From Foliamicus sp965115835 (GTDB taxonomy: Bacteria; Pseudomonadota; Gammaproteobacteria; Steroidobacterales; Foliamicaceae): DNA of 64,000 bases. Position 1 is the stretch's first letter. Every line of letters starts with the position of its first letter. Below are positions 17,434 to 26,511 of the stretch, in pieces. The DNA is taken from contig OZ220471.1 in NCBI GenBank assembly GCA_965115835.1, forward strand, positions 2,542,001 through 2,606,000. Reading direction: 5' to 3'. The translations under genes were made by a program, and so were the position numbers. Under the pieces are notes generated by a model. It ran no database searches. It was not told the origin of the DNA and saw only the letters and a program-made list of their open reading frames with translations.

Positions 17434-18762
17434 TCAGCCGCCCGCCCCGGCCCCGAGCAACGCCCAGGTGCGGCGCAGCAGCCGTTCGTAATCGGCGCGT
17501 TCGAGCAGCGTTCGAGCCCGGCTGCCGTACATGGTGAGGTTGTCGGCGACGCGAATGATCGGAAGCAGGTTCAGCCAGGCCTTTCCCGGGATACGGGTGG
17601 GTGTGCGCGGCAGTACGCAGTACGGCGACAACGCCAGGAGTTGGCGGTGGCGGGGGCTGCGCTGCGCGATGATCCGGCGCGCCCGCGCCGGGCCGTAACG
17701 CGGAGCGAGCGCTTGCACCAGATGCTCGGCGTCCAGGGCGGGATAGGCTCCGCGCTCGCCTGCCAGACGCAGGGATTCGCGCAAGAGCTGGCGTTTGAAC
17801 AGGCTGAGCCAGCGCTGGAGGATCACCACCGTGGACTGGTCTTGCGGGTCCATGCCATGCCGCAGCGCCAGATCGCCGATCCCGGTTACGTGCGCGGCCA
17901 GCCGACGGTTGGCGCGGGCGTCGGCGCGCAGGCTGCCGGACGGCCAGGACACGGAGTCGATCAGGTTGTCGGCCAGCCGCACCCCCACACGCACCAGCTT
18001 CTTCAGGTGCCCCACACCCCTTTCGACCTGTTCGGCCGGAATGGCGCTCAAATCGAATTCCATGCCCAGCCAGGCGGTATCCGCTGGCGCTTCGAAGAGG
18101 CTCAGGGGCATCACGGCGTCATGGGTTTCCCTGCCTACCAGATCGGTCAGCGGCGGTTTCTTGCCGCAAAACACCACCTCGATCCCGGAATGTTCGTGGC
18201 TGGCGGCGATCAGTTCGTCCCACAGCGCGCCCGCCCCGAAATTCTCGGCGTCCACCCGCAAGGCCGCGCCGGCGCCTGCCAACCGGCCGCTTTCGGCCGC
18301 CGCCAGAAGCGCGCGGGTTCCGCCATGCCCGGTCCGCAGGGACACAATGAGGCCTCTGGGCGCATTGCCCGCTTCGCGCATTGCCTCGAGTTCCGCGATC
18401 AGGACTGTCAGCCAGGCGTCGAAGCGGTGCGCCGGCATGCCGGACAGGTCGACGCCCAGCGCCACCTCCTGCCCTCCGAACTGAGCCAGACGACTGCGAA
18501 ACTCCTGTGCCGTCCGGCCGGAGCGTGTGGGCTGCTCCTCGCCTGAAGCGCTCAGACTGAAAGCGCATTGGCCGGCGATGGCATGCCGGCTCGCCCGCAG
18601 GTGGCCGGAATCGAACGGCAGCGGTCCGATCGTCCGGCCACTGAGCAGTCGCTCGAAGTAGCCGCGCCAGCGTTCGGGCTCCCTTTCTTCGCGAACCGCG
18701 ATTTCCGCAAGGGCGCGGGATAGCGCTGCTCGCTCGCAGTTGCCTGCCGGCCCCGGATCCAT
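17434..18762 (-). CDS. Ribonucleotide-reductase-like protein lacking catalytic motifs
   Basis: A 442-residue protein whose second half follows the order of class II ribonucleotide reductase (NrdJ) alpha chains: ALWDELIAASHEHSGIEVVF, LVRVGVRLADNLID, ANRRLAAHVTGIGDL, ESLRLAGERGAYPALDAEHL and HRQLLALSPYC. NrdJ has LDNVID, RRIGLGFTGLGDAL, SIELARERGAFPLFDAD and RNSHLLSIAPTGT at matching places. The NPCGE loop with the radical cysteine and the PTGT phosphate loop are absent. The chain is also far shorter than the usual 700-1,000 residues. It is probably a non-catalytic relative rather than a broken gene, since the frame is intact. ATG 18762 has AGGA 8 bases ahead; TTG 18783 is an alternative. Confidence 0.6.
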   Translation of the reverse strand: MDPGPAGNCERAALSRALAEIAVREEREPERWRGYFERLLSGRTIGPLPFDSGHLRASRHAIAGQCAFSLSASGEEQPTRSGRTAQEFRSRLAQFGGQEVALGVDLSGMPAHRFDAWLTVLIAELEAMREAGNAPRGLIVSLRTGHGGTRALLAAAESGRLAGAGAALRVDAENFGAGALWDELIAASHEHSGIEVVFCGKKPPLTDLVGRETHDAVMPLSLFEAPADTAWLGMEFDLSAIPAEQVERGVGHLKKLVRVGVRLADNLIDSVSWPSGSLRADARANRRLAAHVTGIGDLALRHGMDPQDQSTVVILQRWLSLFKRQLLRESLRLAGERGAYPALDAEHLVQALAPRYGPARARRIIAQRSPRHRQLLALSPYCVLPRTPTRIPGKAWLNLLPIIRVADNLTMYGSRARTLLERADYERLLRRTWALLGAGAGG

Positions 18763-18998
18763 GCCTCGAATCCTGCACTGCAACCGGGATGCCCGACAAG
18801 CTGAAAATCATCCGCGTTCGGCGCGATATGCGACTCTTGCGAATGCGCCCGCCACGCCCCCGGTTCCCCGGGCAGTTTCGCCTTCTTCGACGGTGTGCGA
18901 AAGCCGACCGCGCGGGCGAAACTTTGCGTCTTTTTCGCCGGCGCGCTGGCGAGGGGCGTGCGTCAAGTGGATGAAGTTCGCGCCCGCGAACGGAACGG
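18763..18998. other. Intergenic, no feature recognised
   Basis: A 236-base gap between the ribonucleotide-reductase-like gene and the end of ubiA, both on the minus strand. No convincing gene, terminator or repeat was seen. Confidence 0.5.
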
Positions 18999-19862
18999 TC
19001 AGGGGATTGCGAGTCTGTCCAGGGCCAGCCCGGCGAAAAGCAGGAAACCGAGCAGCGCATTGTTATTGAACGCTCGAAAGCACCGCTGGCGGTCCCTGCC
19101 TCGAATCAGCCAGACTTGCCAGACGGCGCACAGGACCGCGCCGGCCCAGCCCGCGAAATACGGTATTCCAAGGTCGCGCCACATCCCCAGGGCGAACAGG
19201 CCCGCCAGATAAACAGCATGGCCCAGGACCACGAAGGACACGTCGCGGCGAGCCAGCAGAATCGCCGTGGAGGGCACGCCGATTTTCTCGTCGTCATCCC
19301 GGTCGACCATGGCGTAAATAGTGTCGTAGACGACCACCCACAGGAAGGTCAGCGGCCACAGGATCCACAGGGACGGGTTCCCGAGATCGGACACGGCGGC
19401 ATAGGCCATGGGCACGCCCCATGAAAACGCTACCCCGAGAACCAGTTGCGGAGCCGAAAGGATGCGCTTCGCGAAAGGATAAAACCCGGCGACCGCTGCC
19501 CCCGGCAGCGCCAGCCCCACCGCCAGCAGAGGCAGGCTGAAAGCCATCCAGGCAGCGCCGGCCGCCAGCCCGACTGCCACAACCACGGCCTCCGCGGGCC
19601 TGATGTCACCGCTTGCCAGCGGCCGCGAGCGGGTGCGCTTTACCAGGCGGTCCACCCGGCGGTCGGCGTAATCGTTCAGCGCGCAGCCCGCCGAGCGCAT
19701 CAGGAAAGTTCCGGCAACGAACACGAACAGGATGCCGCCCGGCGGACCGTTCCCGGAAGCCAGCCACAGCGCAAATAGCGTGGGCCACAACAGCAGCAGC
19801 GTGCCTGCCGGGCGGTCGAGGCGAATCAGGCGACCGTACGCCGAAAGGCGCTCCGGCAGCAT
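18999..19862 (-). CDS. ubiA: 4-hydroxybenzoate octaprenyltransferase
   Basis: A 287-residue polytopic membrane prenyltransferase of ubiquinone synthesis; E. coli UbiA has 290 residues. Both aspartate-rich motifs are present: NDYADRRVDRLVKRTRSRPL and DTIYAMVDRDDD followed by KIGVPSTA. These bind the prenyl diphosphate through magnesium. Eight or nine hydrophobic segments are visible. ATG 19862 gives the family's usual N-terminus; a GTG 30 bases further upstream is possible. No ubiC is adjacent. Confidence 0.95.
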   Translation of the reverse strand: MLPERLSAYGRLIRLDRPAGTLLLLWPTLFALWLASGNGPPGGILFVFVAGTFLMRSAGCALNDYADRRVDRLVKRTRSRPLASGDIRPAEAVVVAVGLAAGAAWMAFSLPLLAVGLALPGAAVAGFYPFAKRILSAPQLVLGVAFSWGVPMAYAAVSDLGNPSLWILWPLTFLWVVVYDTIYAMVDRDDDEKIGVPSTAILLARRDVSFVVLGHAVYLAGLFALGMWRDLGIPYFAGWAGAVLCAVWQVWLIRGRDRQRCFRAFNNNALLGFLLFAGLALDRLAIP

Positions 19863-20309
19863 CGCCAGCAGCTTGCGCGGACGGCTGTTCACTGCGCCGG
19901 AAGCGCGGCCTCGGGACACTCCTCGTCCCGCAACGAATCCAGCGACAAGATCAACAGGGAAGGCGCCCGCGCTGCTGCAAGGTTGATGCGCCCGAAGTAT
20001 AGGGTTTGCCGGTTTGCCTTGTCCACGCCCGGGCCGGCCCCGCACGGCCCCCTGCAATCGTTGGGAAGACGCCGCAAGCCTTCGGGCGAACCGTGGAACT
20101 TCGGGGCCGCAGAGACGGGACGGGAATGAACCGCTACCCGGCAAGTCGAGCGGCTGCGCGCATCCGCCCCGCCCGCAGGCCAGTCGATCCCGCGGCTTGC
20201 CCGAACATTTGCAAGACGCCGCCCCGGCCCAAACCGCCGTCTCGTGTGTGCGAACCCGTACATACGGATTGCGAAATCGGCGGCTTTCGTGTAGAAAGTC
20301 GGCCTGATC
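19863..20309. other. Divergent intergenic region
   Basis: A 447-base gap between the start of ubiA and the start of the mltD-like gene, which are divergent. It presumably carries both promoters. No gene with coding character, RNA or repeat could be supported. Confidence 0.5.
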
Positions 20310-22379
20310 ATGCCGGCGCGCGCCAGAACCATCATCCTGCTGCCGGCGCTCGCGCTCACGCTGGCTGCGGTGACCGCTCCCGGTCTTGCAGTGGCCGCCG
20401 TCGAAGAACTCCCGATTCCCGCGGGCTTGCGGCCCGAAATCGATTTCTGGAAGCGGGTGTTCGGGGAAACCGGGCGCGATTCCGCTCTGGTGCACGACAG
20501 CCTGCACGTGAGCGCGGTGTATGGCGAAATTTCGCTTGCAGGGCTATCCGCGGGCGCCCGGCGGCGCGCGATCAAGTCAGCCGCCAGCGACTACCGCAAC
20601 GTGCTGACCCGGCTTGCGAACAGGCGGCCCGCCAACCCCAGCGAGAAGGAGCAGCGTATCCTGGATGTCTGGGGGAGCAATCCTTCCAGCGCCACCTTGA
20701 AGGCCGCGGCCGGGCGGGTGAGAATCCAGCAGGGAATGGCGCAGCGCTTCCGGGAGGGTCTGGTGCGCTCGGGACGCTGGCGCCCGCACATTCTCGAGGC
20801 GCTGCGCGCGCACGGAGTCCCCGAAGGCGTGGCGGCTCTTCCGCATGTCGAGTCTTCCTTCAATCCCAGGGCGCGTTCGCCGGCGGCGGCCCTGGGGATG
20901 TGGCAATTCACCCGTTCCACGGGGCGCCGTTTCATGCGCATCGACAATGTCATGGACGAGCGCCTCGATCCCTGGCGCTCGTCCACCGCAGCCGCCCAGT
21001 TGCTGAGCTACAACCACAGTCTTCTGGATAGCTGGCCGCTTGCCATCACCGCCTACAATCAGGGCGTGGGCGCAATGCTGCGCGCGGTTCGGCAACTGGG
21101 CGTCAGGGACATCGAGTCCGTGGTACGGCGCTACCGCGGACGGACCTTCAAGTTTGCAGGACGCAATTTCTATGTGGAGCTGCTCGCGGTGATGGAGCTG
21201 GAGCGGGAGGCGGAGCGTCGCTTCGGACCGCTCGAACGGGATGCCCCGATCGAGCACATCATGCTGGAAGTGCCCGATTACATACGCATGGATACGCTGG
21301 CTGACGCACTGGGGTTGCCTGCCGACACCCTGGCGGCCTTCAATCCGGGCCTGCGCCCGCGGGTGTTGAACAACTCCAGGTATGTTCCCCGAAACTACCT
21401 GCTGCGGGCGCCGCCCATCCAGGGAGCGCAGGCGCGGATCGAAGGGATCGCCGCCAACTTGCGCTTCGCCAGCCAGATACGGGACCGCAATTACGTGATC
21501 CAGCCGGGCGACACGCTTTCGCTGATCGCGCAGCGTTACGGCACCACGGCCTGGAAGCTGATGGAGGCCAACAACCTGCGCAACATGCACCGCATCCGCG
21601 CGGGGCAGACATTGGAAATCCCCGGGCTGGCGGCAAGCGAGCCGATACAGGACGGCGCCGCCACCTATCGCGTCAAGCGGGGCGACACCATCGCCACGAT
21701 TGCCCGGCGGGCCCGGCTGTCCGAAGGCAGATTGCTGGCCCTGAACGACATTCCCGACAAGAACCGCATCTACATCGGCCAGGTGCTCAGGTTGACCGCG
21801 GACCACTTGCCCATTCCCGAGCAGCCGGTCGCGGAGCCGCAACCGCCATTCACCCCGGAAGAGAACGATGCGGCAGCCGCCGTTGCTGCGATCGCCCCTG
21901 CGCCCACCGGGCCTTCCTACGGCGTGGTCAGCCTGGCGGATCCCAACGACTATTCGATCGTGGACGGCAACATGGTCGAGGTGGAGGCCGCCGAAACCCT
22001 GGGCCATTACGCCGACTGGCTGGAAATCCCCACCCAGCGGCTGCGGGATCTGAACGGACTGCGCTACGGTCGGCTGGTGGGCATCGGCAAGCGCTTGCGC
22101 CTGGATTTCAGCAGCGTCGGGCCGGAAGCCTTCATCCGGCGCAGGGTGGCGTTTCACCATGAGCTGCAGGAGGCTTTCTTCTCCGAATACAACGTGGTCG
22201 GAGAGCGCGAATACACCGTGCGCCGGGGCGACTCCGCCTGGCAATTGATGCGTCGCAACGAGATCCCCATGTGGCTGTTGCGCCAGTACAACCCCGGCCT
22301 CGATCCGGACAACCTGCGGGTGGGCGCAAAGCTGCTGTTCCCGAAGCTCCAGGCCAAGAGCTCCGCCTCCGTTTCCTGA
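20310..22379 (+). CDS. mltD: Membrane-bound lytic murein transglycosylase D-like, with LysM repeats
   Basis: A 689-residue periplasmic protein. A signal peptide (ALALTLAAVTAPGLAVAA) is followed by a lytic transglycosylase domain at about residues 165-290. That domain has LPHVESSFNPRARSPAAALG, with the catalytic Glu, then GMWQFTRSTGR and AITAYNQG. LysM peptidoglycan-binding modules follow near residues 393 (YVIQPGDTLSLIAQRYG), 452 (YRVKRGDTIATIARRA) and 635 (YTVRRGDSAWQLMRR), with a degenerate one near 550. It cleaves glycan strands to 1,6-anhydro products. E. coli MltD has about 450 residues and two LysM, so this is a longer version. No lipobox is seen. Confidence 0.9.
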   Translation: MPARARTIILLPALALTLAAVTAPGLAVAAVEELPIPAGLRPEIDFWKRVFGETGRDSALVHDSLHVSAVYGEISLAGLSAGARRRAIKSAASDYRNVLTRLANRRPANPSEKEQRILDVWGSNPSSATLKAAAGRVRIQQGMAQRFREGLVRSGRWRPHILEALRAHGVPEGVAALPHVESSFNPRARSPAAALGMWQFTRSTGRRFMRIDNVMDERLDPWRSSTAAAQLLSYNHSLLDSWPLAITAYNQGVGAMLRAVRQLGVRDIESVVRRYRGRTFKFAGRNFYVELLAVMELEREAERRFGPLERDAPIEHIMLEVPDYIRMDTLADALGLPADTLAAFNPGLRPRVLNNSRYVPRNYLLRAPPIQGAQARIEGIAANLRFASQIRDRNYVIQPGDTLSLIAQRYGTTAWKLMEANNLRNMHRIRAGQTLEIPGLAASEPIQDGAATYRVKRGDTIATIARRARLSEGRLLALNDIPDKNRIYIGQVLRLTADHLPIPEQPVAEPQPPFTPEENDAAAAVAAIAPAPTGPSYGVVSLADPNDYSIVDGNMVEVEAAETLGHYADWLEIPTQRLRDLNGLRYGRLVGIGKRLRLDFSSVGPEAFIRRRVAFHHELQEAFFSEYNVVGEREYTVRRGDSAWQLMRRNEIPMWLLRQYNPGLDPDNLRVGAKLLFPKLQAKSSASVS

Positions 22380-22382
22380 CCC

Positions 22383-22925
22383 ATGGCGCTGGTGGGGAAC
22401 TTCAGGCCGGTAGTCACGATCATGCGGCTTGCGCTCGGCTTGCTGCCGGGCCTGACGCTGGCCGCCGGCGCTCCCGAAGCGGGACAAACCCTGCCAGTCA
22501 TCGATTTGATTACGGTGGACAAATCGCTGCGCAGGCTGTATCTCATCAAGGACGGAGAAACGATCCGCTCCTACGGGATTGCTCTCGGGCTGGCGCCGAA
22601 GGGCCACAAGTTGCGCGAGGGCGACTATCGAACGCCGGAAGGCGACTACCACATTTCCGCGCGCAAGCCGGATTCCCGCTACATGCTGGCCCTTCAGATA
22701 TCCTATCCCGACGAGGCCGACCGCGACCGGGCAGCGAAGGCCGGGGTTTCTCCCGGCGGGCTGATCATGATCCACGGACGCCCCATACGCCCGGGGAATG
22801 GACGCGGCCACGAATACTACGCTTCGCGCGACTGGACCGAGGGCTGCATTGCCGTGAGCAATTCCGCAATGCTGGAGATCTGGATGATGACGCCTGTGGG
22901 CACCCCGATCTCGATCAATCCCTGA
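22383..22925 (+). CDS. L,D-transpeptidase family (YkuD) protein
   Basis: A 180-residue protein with a hydrophobic N-terminal signal and a YkuD domain. VDKSLRRLYLIKDG opens the domain, GDYRTPEGDYHIS follows, and the catalytic core is MIHGRP followed by RDWTEGCIAVSN with the active-site Cys. It resembles the YafK/ErfK subgroup, which cross-links peptidoglycan or acts on lipoprotein linkage. Its start lies 3 bases after the mltD-like stop, so both cell-wall enzymes are probably co-transcribed. ATG 22425 could be used instead, directly before the hydrophobic segment. Confidence 0.9.
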   Translation: MALVGNFRPVVTIMRLALGLLPGLTLAAGAPEAGQTLPVIDLITVDKSLRRLYLIKDGETIRSYGIALGLAPKGHKLREGDYRTPEGDYHISARKPDSRYMLALQISYPDEADRDRAAKAGVSPGGLIMIHGRPIRPGNGRGHEYYASRDWTEGCIAVSNSAMLEIWMMTPVGTPISINP

Positions 22926-22928
22926 CGC

Positions 22929-24860
22929 ATGGCCATGTCCGCAGAAGCCGCCGCCAGAAAGACCAGCCGCAGGGCCCGCACCCGCAGCTTCCAGGCGGAA
23001 GTGCGCCAGCTTCTCAAGCTGATGATCCATTCCTTGTACAGCCACAAGGAAATTTTCCTGCGCGAACTGATTTCGAACGCCTCCGACGCCTGCGACCGCC
23101 TGCGCTTCGAGGCGATCTCGAAGCCGGAGCTTCTCGGCGAAGACGCCAGGCTGGCCATCACCGTGGATTTCGATGCCGGCGAGGGCTGGCTGGAGGTTGG
23201 CGATAACGGCATCGGCATGTCGGAAGAGGATGTAGTTCAGCAACTGGGCACGATCGCCAGGTCCGGAACCGGCGATTTCCTCGCCAGTCTTTCAGGCGAC
23301 AAGCAGCAGGACGCGCGGCTGATCGGCCAGTTTGGCGTCGGCTTTTATTCCTCGTTCATCGTGGCTGCGCGCGTGGAGGTGCATACGCGCCGCGCCGGCC
23401 TGCCGGAGGAGTCAGGCGTTCGCTGGTCCTCGGACGGCCAGGGCAAGTACACGGTGCAATCCGCCCCCAGACGGCGGAGAGGCACTTCGGTGCGCCTTTA
23501 TCTGAAAGACGAGGAGCGTAATTTGGCGGAAGCCTGGCAGCTGCGCTCCCTGATCCGGCGCTATTCGGATCACATCGCCTTTCCGGTGACCATGCCGGCG
23601 GTAATGGAGGACGATGGCGAACAGGAAACTGCCGGAGAACCCGCACGTGAGGTGGTGAATACCGCCAAGGCGCTGTGGGCGCGTCCGAAGCGCGACATCA
23701 AGCCCGAGGAATACCACGAGTTCTACCGCCACATCGCCCGCGACAGCGAGGATCCGCTGTGTTACGCCCATAATCAGGTGGAGGGTCGGCGCGAGTACTC
23801 CAGCCTCCTTTTCATCCCCCGCCGGGCGCCTTTCGACCTTTTCAATCGCGAGTCGCCGCGTGGCGTGAAGCTTTATGTGCAGCGGGTCTTCATCATGGAC
23901 GATGCCGAGCAGTTCCTGCCGCTGTATCTGCGCTTCGTGCGCGGCGTGGTGGACAGCAAGGACCTGCCGCTGAACGTTTCCCGCGAGTTGCTCCAGCAAA
24001 ACGAGGATGTGCGCGCCATGCGTCAGGCCCTGGCCCGGAGGGTGCTCGACCTGCTCGACCGGCTGGCCCGTGACGACGCAGGGGGTTTTCGGACTTTCTG
24101 GAAGGAATTCGGGCGCGTGTTCAAGGAGGGGGTGGTGGAGGACACCGCCAACCGCGACCGCATTCTGGCCCTGCTCCGGTTTGCGACCACCGCCTCGGAG
24201 GGCGACGGGCAGGAGGCCACCCTGGCGGACTATATCGAACGCAAGCCAGCGGACCAGAAGGAGATCTACTACATCGCCGCGGCCAGTCCCGCCGCCGCCC
24301 GCTCCAGCCCGCAACTGGAAATTTTCGCTCAGCGGGGCCTGGAAGTGCTGCTGTTGTTCGACCCGGTCGACGAATGGGTGGTGGGACACCTGGGCGCCTA
24401 CGAGGATTGCCGGTTCCGGGATGTGTCGCGAGGCGCCCTGACGGCTGGCGAACTTCCGGGCGCAGAGGCGGTGCAGACCGCCAGCGGACTGGACGAGGGC
24501 GACGCCACCGCCTTGCTCGAACGCATGAAAACGGTGCTCGGCGAGGATGTCGCCGATGTGCGGCCCACTGCGCGCCTGACCGACTCGCCGTCCTGTCTGG
24601 CCCTGGGCGAGCAGGAGATGAGCGTACAGATGCAACGGATTCTCAAGGCCAGCGGCCAGGAGCTGCCGGACACCAGGCCGATACTGGAAGTCAACACCGG
24701 CCACGCGCTCTTCAAGCGTCTGGCGTTGCGTGAGGGGGATGCCGGGATGTTCGAGGACCTCACCCGCCTGTTTCACGAGCAGGCCATGCTGGCCCAGGGC
24801 CGGGAGCTCGCAGACCCCGGTCGATTCGTACGCCGCGTGAATCGCCTTCTCGAAGCCTGA
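22929..24860 (+). CDS. htpG: Chaperone HtpG (bacterial Hsp90)
   Basis: A 643-residue Hsp90 homologue, normal length. The GHKL ATPase motifs are all present: ELISNASDACDRLR, VGDNGIGMSEEDV, GTIARSGT and GQFGVGFYS. The middle domain has RGVVDSKDLPLNVSRE, and the C-terminal dimerisation region is complete. It folds or stabilises client proteins in the cytosol with ATP. It starts 3 bases after the YkuD gene and may be part of that transcript. No heat-shock promoter was identified. ATG 22935 is an alternative start. Confidence 0.97.
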   Translation: MAMSAEAAARKTSRRARTRSFQAEVRQLLKLMIHSLYSHKEIFLRELISNASDACDRLRFEAISKPELLGEDARLAITVDFDAGEGWLEVGDNGIGMSEEDVVQQLGTIARSGTGDFLASLSGDKQQDARLIGQFGVGFYSSFIVAARVEVHTRRAGLPEESGVRWSSDGQGKYTVQSAPRRRRGTSVRLYLKDEERNLAEAWQLRSLIRRYSDHIAFPVTMPAVMEDDGEQETAGEPAREVVNTAKALWARPKRDIKPEEYHEFYRHIARDSEDPLCYAHNQVEGRREYSSLLFIPRRAPFDLFNRESPRGVKLYVQRVFIMDDAEQFLPLYLRFVRGVVDSKDLPLNVSRELLQQNEDVRAMRQALARRVLDLLDRLARDDAGGFRTFWKEFGRVFKEGVVEDTANRDRILALLRFATTASEGDGQEATLADYIERKPADQKEIYYIAAASPAAARSSPQLEIFAQRGLEVLLLFDPVDEWVVGHLGAYEDCRFRDVSRGALTAGELPGAEAVQTASGLDEGDATALLERMKTVLGEDVADVRPTARLTDSPSCLALGEQEMSVQMQRILKASGQELPDTRPILEVNTGHALFKRLALREGDAGMFEDLTRLFHEQAMLAQGRELADPGRFVRRVNRLLEA

Positions 24861-24958
24861 AACCGGCGCGGGCGCCAGGGCGCCTCGTGTCCTGCCCGTG
24901 CCCTGCCCCGCTCACCGGCAGCCGTTACGCTCCCCGGTTCGGTCTACAATTCCCGATC

Positions 24959-25354
24959 ATGCACAAGGCGCCAGAAAGAGACAAGGACGAACTGCGCAAG
25001 CGGCTTTCGCCCCGACAATATCATGTCACGCAGGAGAAGGGCACCGAGGCGCCGTTCAGCGGCGAGTTGCTGTTCAACAAGGAAACCGGCGCCTATGAAT
25101 GTGTGTGCTGCGGCGCCGAACTGTTCCATTCCAGCGCAAAGTTCGATTCCGGCGCCGGCTGGCCCAGCTTCTTCCAGCCCGCCTCCGAAAACGCGGTGAC
25201 CCAGCATGCCGATCACAGCGGCGGCATGCAGCGAATCGAGGTCGTTTGTTCGCAGTGCAACGCGCATCTGGGCCACCTGTTTCCCGACGGCCCCCGGCCG
25301 ACCGGCATGCGCTACTGCATCAATTCCGCATCGCTGCGGTTTGCCAGGGCGTGA
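24959..25354 (+). CDS. msrB: Peptide-methionine (R)-S-oxide reductase
   Basis: A 131-residue MsrB. The structural zinc site is formed by CVCCGAEL and CSQCNAHLGH. GAGWPSFF and RYCINSASL, with the catalytic Cys, complete the family pattern. It reduces the R-form of methionine sulfoxide in proteins. Genes for MsrA (36.4 kb) and periplasmic MsrPQ (31.1 kb) are also in this window. TACAAT at 24945-24950 ends 8 bases before the ATG, so the message may have little or no leader. Confidence 0.96.
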   Translation: MHKAPERDKDELRKRLSPRQYHVTQEKGTEAPFSGELLFNKETGAYECVCCGAELFHSSAKFDSGAGWPSFFQPASENAVTQHADHSGGMQRIEVVCSQCNAHLGHLFPDGPRPTGMRYCINSASLRFARA

Positions 25355-25806
25355 AACGCCGGCGACCGCCCGCGGCAAGCCCGGGCAGCGCCCGGCGGCG
25401 CGCCACCCTGCGCTTTGGTTTCTCGGCCGTGATTGCCAGCTTTGTGGTTCTGGGGCTGCTGGTTCTGGGCGCAATGTTCCAGGAGGAATACGAGGAAGGT
25501 TTCGTGCGTATCGTCTCCTACGCCGTGCGCCTTGCTTCGCCCGACGAGCTGGCTCAGGCCGAAGCCGCGGGCTCGCCTCCGCCGCCACGGCCTGTGACCC
25601 GTCCGGACACGCCTGCGGCCGGGGATTGGGAACCGCTTGCGGACGAAGACGCGATCCGCAGCGACAACATCCTGCTGCCCGAACCGGAGATCCTGATCCC
25701 CATCGAGGACTTTCTGATCGAAACCCCCGAAGGCCCCGAGTTCGTTATCCCCGACAGGGTTGAAGACGATCCCGGCGAGGCTGGGGATCCATACGCCGAA
25801 ACGTAG
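25351..25806 (+). CDS. Single-span membrane protein of unknown function
   Basis: A 151-residue protein that I do not recognise. The N-terminus is basic, with one membrane segment at about residues 24-44 (FSAVIASFVVLGLLVLGAMF). The remainder is acidic and proline-rich (PPPPRPVTRP, then LPEPEILIPIEDF), probably an extended periplasmic tail. The GTG start at 25351 overlaps the stop codon of msrB (GTGA), which supports it as a real, coupled gene. Confidence 0.65.
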   Translation: MKRRRPPAASPGSARRRATLRFGFSAVIASFVVLGLLVLGAMFQEEYEEGFVRIVSYAVRLASPDELAQAEAAGSPPPPRPVTRPDTPAAGDWEPLADEDAIRSDNILLPEPEILIPIEDFLIETPEGPEFVIPDRVEDDPGEAGDPYAET

Positions 25807-25867
25807 TCATTTCAGCGGCTCCGGGGTCTGGTGTCGCGGGGCTGGCCGGGTGGGCCAGACCTGCCGG

Positions 25868-26446
25868 CTAGATTGGGGAAAAACCTGCCGCGCAGTTCAG
25901 CTGGCGAGCGACTTCCATGCCCGGCAACAAGGAAATCAGGAATCGTACGGCCAGAATGAATACCAGCGGGCTGAAATCGACTCCACCGAGGTTGGGCAGC
26001 ACCTTGCGTATGGGCGCCATGGCAGGGGTGCAGATCCGGTGCAGCAGGCCAACCACCGGGTTGTAGCCGCCCGGCCCGAACCAACTCAGCAAGGCCCACG
26101 CAATAACCGCCAACAGGTAGAACCACAACGCGAGGCGCAGTGCGCGAACCAGACCGTAGAGCGCAATCTGGAGAATCGAGGGTCTGGCAAGGCAGCCTGC
26201 CTCCACCGTAAACCACACCAGCAGGCATTCGAGCAGGACAAGCGCAAGCAGCACATGTGTTTCTACCTTGGGAGACGGCTTCACCAGCAGGCGCAGCGGG
26301 GCCGCCACCGGGTTGGTCAGCCGTAGCACTGCGCTCGCCACCGGGTTACGCGGGTCGGCGCCGTGCCAGTACAGCGCCAGACGGATCACGAAGCACAACA
26401 TGTACAGGTCCGCGACCGTGCCAAGAAGAAAGGAAAGCGCGCTCAT
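25868..26446 (-). CDS. YggT family membrane protein
   Basis: A 192-residue integral membrane protein with two similar hydrophobic halves. Each half carries the YggT-like pattern of a basic turn followed by P-[IVL]-R (PVAAPLRLLVKPSP and TPAMAPIRKVLPNLGGVDFSPLV). The family is widespread and linked to osmotic tolerance or cell-division context, without a firm biochemical role. ATG 26446 gives the standard N-terminus; ATG 26467 would add seven residues. It is divergent from the phosphatidyltransferase gene, with only 65 bases between the two starts. Confidence 0.88.
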   Translation of the reverse strand: MSALSFLLGTVADLYMLCFVIRLALYWHGADPRNPVASAVLRLTNPVAAPLRLLVKPSPKVETHVLLALVLLECLLVWFTVEAGCLARPSILQIALYGLVRALRLALWFYLLAVIAWALLSWFGPGGYNPVVGLLHRICTPAMAPIRKVLPNLGGVDFSPLVFILAVRFLISLLPGMEVARQLNCAAGFSPI

Positions 26447-26476
26447 CACCCCAGGTTCGGCAGGCAATCGCCGGAA

Positions 26477-26505
26477 TTATAAGTTCGGGTACGGCTGTCT
26501 ATAAT
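26477..26505 (+). promoter_or_regulatory. Sigma-70-type promoter for the CDP-alcohol phosphatidyltransferase gene
   Basis: A perfect -10 TATAAT at 26500-26505 is 17 bases downstream of a weak -35 TTATAA at 26477-26482. Transcription should start at about 26512, which is the A of the start codon, so the transcript may be leaderless. Confidence 0.6.
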
Positions 26506-26511
26506 TCCTCC

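Noticed and set aside
17434..18783. The ribonucleotide-reductase-like gene as a frameshifted pseudogene
   Set aside because: One uninterrupted frame covers all recognisable blocks in order, and the missing motifs are replaced rather than deleted by a shift.
20577..23243. An 888-codon open frame antisense to mltD and the YkuD gene
   Set aside because: It crosses three convincing genes on the other strand and has no recognisable domain.
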